A stretch of DNA of 10,701 nt from Oscillospiraceae bacterium (lineage in GTDB: Bacteria > Bacillota > Clostridia > Oscillospirales > Ruminococcaceae): positions 20,563 through 31,263 of the forward strand of contig JAHZBJ010000003.1 in NCBI GenBank assembly GCA_019423445.1, in the 5' to 3' direction. Shown piece after piece: positions 1-5,842 of the stretch. Under the pieces are notes generated by a model that did no database searches, was not told the DNA's origin, and was given only the letters and a program-made list of their open reading frames with translations. Made by a program: the position numbers and the translations under genes. Position 1 is the stretch's first letter, and every line of letters starts with the position of its first letter.

Positions 1-1184
1 CCACCGACTGCAATCATGTCAATTACCTGCTTCCCGCGTCGGTGCTGTCCAAGCTGGAGAACAATGGAGTTTATCGGGAAATGGGTAAGCTGGGGGGCAT
101 CTATGATACCCCATATTACACCGTGGGCCGCCCGGTCACCGGCAGCGACGGCCAAATGGTAGGGGCGGTGTTCGCCTCTTGCTCCTCCTCGGCCCTCACC
201 ACCTTCCTGGTGGATATCTTCCAGATGTATGTCATCAGCGCCGCGTTGGTGATGCTGTTTTCTTTCATCATCATCTATTTTGTCACTTCCAATATGGTGC
301 GGCCTCTCCAGGATATGCTGGCGGCTACCCAGAGCTTCTCCAAGGGGGATTTCTCCATCCGGGTGCCGGCGGAAGGGGACGACGAAGTGGCCATGCTGGC
401 CTCGGCCTTTAATTCCATGGCCTCTTCCCTGGCGGTGATGGAATCCACCCGCCGCTCTTTCACTGCCAACGTTTCTCACGAGCTGAAAACCCCTATGACC
501 ACCATTGGCGGCTTCATTGACGGTATCCTGGACGGCACCATCCCCCCTGAAAAACAGAACTACTATCTGAAGATCGTCTCCGGGGAGGTACAGCGGCTGT
601 CCCGTATGGTCCGTTCCATGCTCAGCATCGCCCGGATCGAGGCGGGAGAACTCACCATTGCTCCCGTCACAGTGGAAATCACTGAGATCATCACCCGGAT
701 CGTTTTCACCTTTGAACAGCGCATCGAAGAAAAGGGCATTGAGATCCGGGGCTTGGACGCCCCCCGCCACCAGGTGGAAGCGGACGCGGATCTGATCCAT
801 CAGGTGATTTATAACCTGGTGGACAACGCCGTCAAGTTTGTCAACCAAGGGGGATATATTGAATTCGCCTACTGGGATGAAGGAAACATGACCTTCATCA
901 GCGTTAAAAACTCCGGCGCTGGGGTAGCCCCAGAGGAAATTCCCAAGCTGTTTGACCGCTTCTATAAGAGCGACAAATCCAGAAGCCTGGATAAAAACGG
1001 CGTGGGGCTGGGTCTTTCCATCGTCAAAACCATTGTGAACCTCCACAACGGAGAAATCTTCGTCCGGAGCGAGCCTGGGAAGTACACTGAATTTGTGTTC
1101 TCCCTGCCCACCTCGCCCCCGCAGAAAAAGACATTGTTCCGCAAGCATGAAAAGCGGAGCGAACCTGAAAGAAAGGGGGAATAA
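1..1184 (+). CDS. Sensor histidine kinase of a two-component system, 5' end cut off by the window
   Basis: Membrane sensor kinase that autophosphorylates on histidine and passes the phosphate to a response regulator, which is probably encoded just upstream, outside the window. The frame is open from position 3, so the GTG at 42 is not the real start. Domains in order: the end of an extracytoplasmic sensor (PYYTVGRPVTGSDGQ, Cache-like in feel), a transmembrane helix at about bases 208-297, HAMP to about 450, HisKA with the phospho-acceptor in SHELKTP (His codon 477-479), the ATPase N box (NLVDNAVKF, near 815-840), NSGAGVAPEE, the F box FDRFYKSDKS and the G2 box GVGLGLSIV. No PAS domain lies between HAMP and HisKA, unlike typical WalK. 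The gene ends three bases before the HtrA start, so the two are almost certainly cotranscribed. That recalls CssRS/htrA or WalRK/htrC pairings in Bacillus and suggests an envelope-stress role (inference). Confidence 0.93.
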   Translation, partial: TDCNHVNYLLPASVLSKLENNGVYREMGKLGGIYDTPYYTVGRPVTGSDGQMVGAVFASCSSSALTTFLVDIFQMYVISAALVMLFSFIIIYFVTSNMVRPLQDMLAATQSFSKGDFSIRVPAEGDDEVAMLASAFNSMASSLAVMESTRRSFTANVSHELKTPMTTIGGFIDGILDGTIPPEKQNYYLKIVSGEVQRLSRMVRSMLSIARIEAGELTIAPVTVEITEIITRIVFTFEQRIEEKGIEIRGLDAPRHQVEADADLIHQVIYNLVDNAVKFVNQGGYIEFAYWDEGNMTFISVKNSGAGVAPEEIPKLFDRFYKSDKSRSLDKNGVGLGLSIVKTIVNLHNGEIFVRSEPGKYTEFVFSLPTSPPQKKTLFRKHEKRSEPERKGE

Positions 1185-1187
1185 CCC

Positions 1188-2786
1188 ATGAACGAATATG
1201 ATAAGGAAGAAATGGACCGGGAGGCTCAGGAGAACTCCCGTACGGGGGAGGCGTCCCCCTCCCCCACCGGCGAGGAAAACAAACCCCAGGAGAACCAGGG
1301 TGCCCCACAGAGCGCTGGCGCCGCCGCTTCTTCTTCGGAACAGGGGAGCCAGCAGCCGGGGGGACCTGCACCAGGAAGCTGGCCGGATTACTCCGGACAG
1401 GGCTACTACACGCCGCCTAAGGATCCCGGGGCCTGGCAGAGGGGCCGCTACAACCCAACCGGCACCTGGCAGGGAGACGGCTGGGGACAAAGGCCCTGGC
1501 AGCAGACCTATACCACCGGTTGGCAGAATCAGCAAAGCCAGTGGCAGCAGCCCGGCTATCGCCCCCAAAAGCAGACTCCGCCTGACGGCCAATGGAACCC
1601 CACCGGACCGGAAGGTTCGGAAAAGAAAAAGCGCCGGGGGCCCCTGCGGGTCTTTCTTTCCATCCTGGGCTGCCTTGTCGCACTGGCGGTAGTAACGATG
1701 GCCGGCTACGGCATCTACACCGCTGTCACCGGGGACAATCCCCTGGCTGCCCTCCCAGGCGGGAATCCAGAGTCCAGCTCCACCCCCAAACCCAACTCCG
1801 TCCCCGAAATGATACGCAACGACAAGCCTTTCGGCGCCGACGACCAGTATGACGGCAGCGGGAACGGGAGTCTTTCCAACACCGAGATCTATGATAAGGT
1901 CTCTCCTTCGGTGGTGGGGGTCATCTCCTATCTGAGCAACAGCATCTATGGCAGCGAGAACCAGGGTTCCGGCATCATCATGACCGAGGACGGCTACATC
2001 ATCACCAATGCCCATGTGGTGGATGGCGGCGTCAGTTATGAGGTGGTGCTCACCAATGGGGAATCCTATCCCGCCCAACTGGTGGGAAGCGACCTCAACA
2101 GCGACCTGGCCGTGCTGAAGGTGGACCAGACCGGCCTCACCTACGCCGAGTTTGGCAACAGCGACCAGCTGAAGGTAGGCGAACGGGTCTGCGCCATCGG
2201 CAACCCCACCGGACTGCGGCTCCAGAGCAGCCTGACGGTTGGATATGTCTCAGCCCTGGGGCGCACCATCAACACCGGGGGCTACTCTATGGACTGCATC
2301 CAGACCGATGCCGCCATTAACCCGGGGAACTCCGGCGGACCTCTCATCAACGCCTACGGTCAGGTTATTGGCATCAACTCCGCCAAAATCGCCGAGACCG
2401 ATTATGAAGGGATCGGCTTTGCCATTCCCATCACCGACGCCATGCCCATCCTCCAGGAGCTCATCGCCAACGGCAAGGTCACCGGCCGGGCCATGTTGGG
2501 GATCACCGCTCAGGCGGTAAGCGCCAGTGACGCGGAGTATTACCAGATCCCCTTGGGGCTCTGGGTAGTCTCGGTAACTCCCGGCAGCGACATTGCCGCC
2601 AAAGGGGTCCGGGAAGGGGACATCATTACCCATATCCAGGACTCCCCCATCTATTCCCTGGACGCCTGTTCCTCCATCCTCCAGGAATACAGCCCTGGGG
2701 ACACAGTGGAGATCACCGTTTTTCGCCGGGAGAATATCACCCGGGATACCACCTTCCAGGTGGAGGTAATCCTTTCAGGGTCCTGA
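1188..2786 (+). CDS. Membrane-anchored HtrA/DegP-family serine protease with PDZ domain
   Basis: A 532-residue envelope quality-control protease expected to degrade misfolded exported proteins. Residues 1-150 are hydrophilic and low complexity (Gln, Pro, Gly, Trp, Tyr rich) and end in a basic KKKRRG patch. A single transmembrane helix follows at about 153-178, so the N-terminus should be cytoplasmic and the protease outside. A trypsin-like domain covers about 235-420 with an intact triad: His276 in TNAHVVDG, Asp306 in NSDLAV and Ser382 in GNSGGPL. One PDZ domain covers about 430-525 (RAMLGI to the C-terminus). This is the usual Gram-positive HtrA layout, but the cytoplasmic tail is long. The start at ATG 1188 is preceded by a GAAAGGGGGA ribosome binding site that lies inside the end of the kinase gene. 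The tight spacing indicates an operon with the kinase, and a strong terminator follows. The family call is firm; which HtrA paralogue (htrA, htrB, htrC/yyxA or degP) cannot be told. Confidence 0.95.
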   Translation: MNEYDKEEMDREAQENSRTGEASPSPTGEENKPQENQGAPQSAGAAASSSEQGSQQPGGPAPGSWPDYSGQGYYTPPKDPGAWQRGRYNPTGTWQGDGWGQRPWQQTYTTGWQNQQSQWQQPGYRPQKQTPPDGQWNPTGPEGSEKKKRRGPLRVFLSILGCLVALAVVTMAGYGIYTAVTGDNPLAALPGGNPESSSTPKPNSVPEMIRNDKPFGADDQYDGSGNGSLSNTEIYDKVSPSVVGVISYLSNSIYGSENQGSGIIMTEDGYIITNAHVVDGGVSYEVVLTNGESYPAQLVGSDLNSDLAVLKVDQTGLTYAEFGNSDQLKVGERVCAIGNPTGLRLQSSLTVGYVSALGRTINTGGYSMDCIQTDAAINPGNSGGPLINAYGQVIGINSAKIAETDYEGIGFAIPITDAMPILQELIANGKVTGRAMLGITAQAVSASDAEYYQIPLGLWVVSVTPGSDIAAKGVREGDIITHIQDSPIYSLDACSSILQEYSPGDTVEITVFRRENITRDTTFQVEVILSGS

Positions 2787-2802
2787 AGCCTTAGAATCAA
2801 AC

Positions 2803-2853
2803 AAAAAGCCGTCTGGCGCGGGAGAAACCTTCTTCTCCGCCAGACGGCTTTTT
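2803..2853 (+). terminator. Rho-independent terminator after the kinase-htrA operon
   Basis: A 16-bp perfect stem (2803-2818 with 2838-2853; GCCGTCTGGCG and its complement, flanked by A5 and T5) encloses a loop that can add a further GAGAA/TTCTC pairing at 2822-2826 with 2833-2837. It lies 16 bases after the htrA stop. The A-tract on one side and T-tract on the other would let it work in both directions. Confidence 0.93.
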
Positions 2854-2895
2854 CTGCATATATCCGCTTTTTTTGACACTGGACATAAATACGTC

Positions 2896-2924
2896 TTGTG
2901 TCACGGGCCCGCCCATGATATAAT
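2896..2924 (+). promoter_or_regulatory. Sigma-A promoter with extended -10, driving the structured RNA
   Basis: TGATATAAT at 2916-2924 is a perfect -10 hexamer with the extended TGN motif. A partial -35 (TTGTGT, 2896-2901) sits 17 bases upstream of it. The predicted start is about 2931. A perfect TTGACA at 2873-2878 lies 40 bases from the -10, too far to be its -35. No protein-coding start follows at a sensible distance, which fits transcription of a non-coding RNA. Confidence 0.7.
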
Positions 2925-2930
2925 GGGGCC

Positions 2931-3146
2931 GAGGCACGAAATAAGTGCAAGCAGGGACGGAGTGCTGCAACACCCCGCCCCCTGTCTACGGAGCGGTAAC
3001 CTCCATACACAACGGCTTACGCCGCACATTGCAACCATTATTATACCTGTTTGTCCTTGTAAATACAAGGCGGAGGGTGTGATTTTGGCCTGCACTTGTT
3101 TGTGGCGCTGTGTATGGGTTTATTCCCGTATACGGCGCTTTTTTTT
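2931..3146 (+). ncRNA. Structured non-coding RNA, probable 6S RNA (ssrS)
   Basis: An autonomous unit of about 215 nt with its own promoter and intrinsic terminator and no convincing coding frame. The 5' and 3' ends close on each other: 2935-2949 pairs with 3091-3104 (AAGTGCA with TGCACTT, then AAAT with GTTT, then CAC with GTG past one bulged G). The terminator begins immediately after this stem. Inside, ACACCC (2970-2975) pairs with GGGTGT (3075-3080), followed by GCC with GGC. A small hairpin CCTTGT-AAAT-ACAAGG (3055-3070) stands on the 3' side. A closing stem, an interrupted middle and a small 3'-side hairpin match the 6S RNA plan. GCAAGCAGG near the 5' end and GGCCTGC near the 3' end resemble E. 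coli 6S (recalled, not aligned). 6S RNA binds sigma-A RNA polymerase holoenzyme by mimicking an open promoter. The alternative is a structured leader controlling the downstream secreted protein. The RNA-gene call is stronger than the 6S call. Confidence 0.6.
3105..3146 (+). terminator. Intrinsic terminator of the structured RNA
   Basis: A 14-bp stem (3105-3118 with 3125-3138, three of the pairs G-U) with loop TTTATT is followed by eight T residues at 3139-3146. It starts directly after the closing stem of the RNA. Its left arm is also complementary to an internal segment of the RNA at 3002-3011. Confidence 0.88.
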
Positions 3147-3164
3147 CTGCCTCGGAGAGGAAAC

Positions 3165-3192
3165 GGCGGAAGCCCCGCCTGAGGCTTCCGCC
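3165..3192 (+). repeat. Perfect 10-bp inverted repeat in the leader of the secreted-protein gene
   Basis: GGCGGAAGCC (3165-3174) and GGCTTCCGCC (3183-3192) form a perfect 10-bp hairpin with an 8-base loop. There is no T-run after it, so it is not an ordinary terminator. It lies 30 bases before the AAGGAGGA ribosome binding site (3223-3230) and could be an mRNA-stabilising hairpin, a processing site or a protein-binding site. No promoter is visible between the terminator at 3146 and the start codon. Confidence 0.6.
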
Positions 3193-3237
3193 CACACCTC
3201 CCACAGGACAGGGAAAACAAACAAGGAGGAAAACCAA

Positions 3238-4416
3238 ATGAAAAGATTTCTCGCAATGCTGCTGGCCGCCGCCATGCTGGCTGCCGGTATCGTAACCGCC
3301 GCCGCCACAGATGGATGGGTCACCGACCGCACCGCCCCCAAATCCTTTGAACTCACCACCCATGAAGGCGAGAGCTGCTACGCCCTTACCGTAAATCCCG
3401 AAGGCACCCAGGAGGGCTTCTACCGCTACCAGGGCTGTCAGTATCCGGTATCCAGCTCCGAAAAAGTCTGGAGCGTTTCTACAAAACTCTATGTGGACTC
3501 TACCACCTATGCCGATAACGTCAGCTTCGATACCGGCGTCTGGCTGGCGGTAAAAAACAGTGAGGGCAGTGTTAATGGCTATCCCCTCATCGGCTTCCGC
3601 AATGTTCCCCCCGATGAGCAGCTGGGGTGGTACAACTTCGATGACGTCAACGGCGGCTGGTCCAAAATCGGCGGAGCCACCCCAAAAACTGGCTGGAACG
3701 AAATCGTTTTCTCCTGTGAGAATGGTGTGATCTCCCTCTACATCAATGATGTCCTGGTAAAAACCCGGGACTATGAAGAAGACACCTTCCTGGGCGGTAT
3801 TATCTTCAATTCCGCCAATTATGGAAACGAATACACCTCTTATTACACCGAACCTGTCATCTCCTCCGAAGCTTATATCCCCGCTGCCGGCGTTTCCAGC
3901 GATGAAGCCCCTTCCGCCACTGACAACGCCGCCAACGGCAATGATGTTCGGGAAGCTATCGCAGAAGGTGAAACTGCGGAAGTCAAACTTCACAATGGTT
4001 CCGCCGGTTTGGCTGTAAGCACCATGAGTCTGCTGGGAGACAACGACGGTGCCAGCCTTACCGTTTCCGTAGGAGACATGACCGTCTCCATCCCCGGGGG
4101 CTACGGCGAAATCACCGAGCCCGGACGCATCTACTACCCCATGGACTACGCCAGCCCCTCCCCTGAGGAGGATGCCATGGCGGATCTTATCGGGGATGCG
4201 GAGTTTGAGACGGTAAAAGCTGGCGCCCCCATGAAGATGCCCACTGCCGTCACCGTCACCCTGGATACCGATCTTGAAGGCACCATCCACATCTATCGCT
4301 ATGATGAGGATACCAGCAAGCTGACCTATGTCACCTCTGTTTTGGTGGATGACAGTGAAATCACCTTCACCACCATCTGGCTGGGCCACTTCCTTCTCAC
4401 CAATGAAAAGCTCTAA
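3238..4416 (+). CDS. Secreted two-domain protein of unknown function (LamG-like plus C-terminal beta domain)
   Basis: A 392-residue exported protein that I do not recognise as a named family. A clear signal peptide spans about residues 1-23 (MKRFLAMLLAAAMLAAGIVT then AAA before TDGW), with no lipobox, sortase motif or transmembrane anchor. Residues about 25-212 alternate short beta strands and contain the pattern GWNEIVFSCENGVISLYIND, typical of concanavalin-like/LamG jelly-roll folds, which often bind sugars. A Ser/Ala/Asp/Asn linker follows at about 213-245. The C-terminal domain ends in IYRYDEDTSKLTYVTS...FTTIWLGHFLLTNEKL, a pattern seen at the ends of many clostridial surface proteins (from memory). 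ATG 3238 is chosen because AAGGAGGA lies 7 bases upstream and the signal peptide starts there; the same frame is open further upstream but runs across the RNA gene. No catalytic motif is visible. A role in binding extracellular glycan or protein is a guess. Confidence 0.88.
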   Translation: MKRFLAMLLAAAMLAAGIVTAAATDGWVTDRTAPKSFELTTHEGESCYALTVNPEGTQEGFYRYQGCQYPVSSSEKVWSVSTKLYVDSTTYADNVSFDTGVWLAVKNSEGSVNGYPLIGFRNVPPDEQLGWYNFDDVNGGWSKIGGATPKTGWNEIVFSCENGVISLYINDVLVKTRDYEEDTFLGGIIFNSANYGNEYTSYYTEPVISSEAYIPAAGVSSDEAPSATDNAANGNDVREAIAEGETAEVKLHNGSAGLAVSTMSLLGDNDGASLTVSVGDMTVSIPGGYGEITEPGRIYYPMDYASPSPEEDAMADLIGDAEFETVKAGAPMKMPTAVTVTLDTDLEGTIHIYRYDEDTSKLTYVTSVLVDDSEITFTTIWLGHFLLTNEKL

Positions 4417-4456
4417 TTTGAGTTCCTCCAGTCCTTCTTTAAGCCGTAGAGGGACA

Positions 4457-4486
4457 AAAAACGGACCCCTTTGGGGGTCCGTTTTT
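4457..4486. terminator. Bidirectional intrinsic terminator between convergent genes
   Basis: AAAAACGGACCCC (4457-4469) and GGGGTCCGTTTTT (4474-4486) form a perfect 13-bp stem with a 4-base loop. The left A-run continues to 4456 and the right side ends in a T-run, so it can stop transcripts from both sides. It sits 40 bases after the plus-strand stop (4416) and 22 bases beyond the minus-strand stop (4509). Confidence 0.93.
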
Positions 4487-4508
4487 GTTCTCTGATTTTG
4501 CCGGAATC

Positions 4509-5621
4509 TCACTGATCCTGGGCGGCAGCAATCTCTCCGGAGGACTGATAGTCCAGGAACATCAGGTTCAAATCCACGCTGTTGGGGATACCGTTCACCT
4601 TTCCACCGGCATCGTACTGCCAGATCTGGAAATTGTAAGGGAAAAACGGTACACGGTAGTATTGGGCCATCCAAAGGTCATAATTCTCCAGCTGGGACAC
4701 CATCCCCTCGTGTTCTGCCAGGAACTTGCTGTAGGAGTAGTACATGGAGTCGTACCCCGCCTCCTCCACCGTGTCGCAGAAGGCCTTTACCATCCGCACG
4801 GCGGTGGAAGTGCTCAGGCCGCTGGTGCGGTACATCCAGTTCTGGGCCCCCTCGATGTCAAAGACCACCGGCAGATCCAGATCATACCCCCGAAGCTCGT
4901 CCAGACAGAATTCGGCTTCCTCAACGGCTTCCCGGCTGCTCACCGCCTGGGAGTAAAAATACACCCCGACCTTCACACCGGCCGCTGTGGCCCCTTTCAT
5001 ATTCTTGTGGAAATTGTCATCCAGGTTCAGGTTTCCTTTGGTGTAGCCCCGATAGCCCAGGCGGATGAACGCATAGTCCACCCCGTCTGCCTTTACAGCC
5101 TCCCAGTCGATATTCCCTTGGAATACCGAAACGTCGATGACCTTTACCGCCCGGGAAACCCCGTCCACAATATAATCCTTATCCCAGCGCCCATGTTCCA
5201 GGTTGTCCCAGTCGTAACTGTGGCGGACCGCTTCGTCGTCCACCGGGATATACTGGAACTTATCCCCCTGCTCAAAGACGAAATAGTCGTCGATGAAACG
5301 CTGGACGTACTGCCCCGGCAGCTGGTATTCCAAGGCGTAGTCCTGAAAATCCTCTACCGAGATCAGGTCCCAGTCTGATACATCCCAAAGGAACTCTTCC
5401 GGAACCTTTTCATAGTCCTCCGCCACCTCCAGCAGATCCTCCACCTGGATCAGGCCGTTCTCCACAAAGGAATTGAGGCTGCGCACCGGAAGCTGCTCCT
5501 CCACGGCCTCCTCCAGTTCTTCAGGCAGCTCCGCGCCCATTGCCAGCGGGCAAAGGAGCACCGCTCCGGCACAGAGGAGCGCCAGCCCACGCTGGCGCAG
5601 GATTTGGGTCCGCTTCTCCAT
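4509..5621 (-). CDS. Secreted GH25 lysozyme (N-acetylmuramidase) with an unknown acidic N-terminal domain
   Basis: A 370-residue exported muramidase expected to cleave the MurNAc-GlcNAc bond of peptidoglycan. A signal peptide covers about residues 1-29 (ends near PLAMGA before ELPEE); the two Cys in it do not make a good lipobox. Residues about 30-155 are strongly acidic (EELEEAVEEQLP, DVSDWDLISVEDFQDY) and match no domain I know. The GH25 domain runs from about 159 to 360: DVSVFQGNIDWEAVKADGVD carries Asp163, VVFDIEG carries the catalytic DxE pair Asp255/Glu257, and SVDLN near the end carries Asp350, all in the expected family positions. AGGAGG (5628-5633) lies six bases before the ATG and a promoter lies at 5670-5699. 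The gene ends at the shared terminator. Roles could be cell-wall remodelling, cell separation or killing neighbours. The catalytic call is firm; the physiological role is open. Confidence 0.94.
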   Translation of the reverse strand: MEKRTQILRQRGLALLCAGAVLLCPLAMGAELPEELEEAVEEQLPVRSLNSFVENGLIQVEDLLEVAEDYEKVPEEFLWDVSDWDLISVEDFQDYALEYQLPGQYVQRFIDDYFVFEQGDKFQYIPVDDEAVRHSYDWDNLEHGRWDKDYIVDGVSRAVKVIDVSVFQGNIDWEAVKADGVDYAFIRLGYRGYTKGNLNLDDNFHKNMKGATAAGVKVGVYFYSQAVSSREAVEEAEFCLDELRGYDLDLPVVFDIEGAQNWMYRTSGLSTSTAVRMVKAFCDTVEEAGYDSMYYSYSKFLAEHEGMVSQLENYDLWMAQYYRVPFFPYNFQIWQYDAGGKVNGIPNSVDLNLMFLDYQSSGEIAAAQDQ

Positions 5622-5669
5622 AAATAACCTCCTGGTGTCAAAAACGCAGCTAATTGTCGAATCTTATAT

Positions 5670-5699
5670 ATTATAGCGCATTTCTGCCATGTCCTGCAA
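5670..5699 (-). promoter_or_regulatory. Sigma-A promoter of the GH25 lysozyme gene
   Basis: Read on the minus strand, TTGCAG (5699-5694) and TATAAT (5675-5670) are separated by 18 bases. That is four of six -35 matches and a perfect -10. The transcript would start near 5663, about 40 bases before the ATG. One arm of a 10-bp inverted repeat (5680-5689) lies in the spacer, so a repressor bound there would block polymerase. Confidence 0.72.
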
Positions 5700-5735
5700 G
5701 AAAAAACGGAATTTTGGGCCAAAACTGGCAGAAAT
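5680..5735. repeat. 10-bp inverted repeat with nested palindrome, candidate operator
   Basis: ATTTCTGCCA (5680-5689) and TGGCAGAAAT (5726-5735) are perfect inverted copies, 36 bases apart. Between them, and touching the right copy apart from one base, is a further near-palindrome, TTTTGG-G-CCAAAA (5712-5724). The left copy lies between the -35 and -10 of the lysozyme promoter. The arrangement suits a dimeric regulator binding two sites. No regulator gene is visible nearby. Confidence 0.5.
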
Positions 5736-5756
5736 TCCCGCTTTTTGCAAATTTTC

Positions 5757-5776
5757 TCCGGGAGCTATTTCCCGGA
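5757..5776. repeat. 7-bp inverted repeat in the leader of the unknown gene
   Basis: TCCGGGA (5757-5763) and TCCCGGA (5770-5776) are perfect inverted copies around GCTATT. No T-run follows, so this is not a terminator. It lies upstream of the plus-strand gene at 5843, for which no convincing -35/-10 pair was found. It could be an operator or a leader hairpin. Confidence 0.4.
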
Positions 5777-5842
5777 ATAGCCCGGACAGGACGGGCATAT
5801 GCTGTACCGTAACGGGACAAGGCAAGAAGGAGGACAACCAGG

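Noticed and set aside
2873..2878. Perfect TTGACA as the -35 of the RNA promoter
   Set aside because: It is 40 bases from the TATAAT at 2919; no -10 lies at 16-18 bases.
3039..3044. TATTAT inside the structured RNA as a promoter -10 for the secreted gene
   Set aside because: No acceptable -35 at 16-18 bases upstream, and transcripts would still meet the terminator at 3105-3146.
2931..3146. Known metabolite riboswitch, T-box, SRP RNA, tmRNA or RNase P
   Set aside because: None of the signature motifs I know for these was found (no T-box sequence, no SRP GGAAGCAGCC-type loop, no tmRNA tag frame; far too short for RNase P).
2896..3237. Upstream in-frame extension of the secreted-protein gene to 2896
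   Set aside because: It would translate the structured RNA and its terminator. The good ribosome binding site and signal peptide both point to ATG 3238.
2986..4674. Long minus-strand open frame opposite the secreted-protein gene
   Set aside because: It lacks a ribosome binding site, runs through two terminators and the RNA gene, and has an unnatural Gly/Val/Ile/Asp-rich composition. The plus-strand gene explains the codon pattern.
4485..5378. Plus-strand open frame opposite the lysozyme gene
   Set aside because: Overlaps the GH25 catalytic codons in antisense and has no ribosome binding site.
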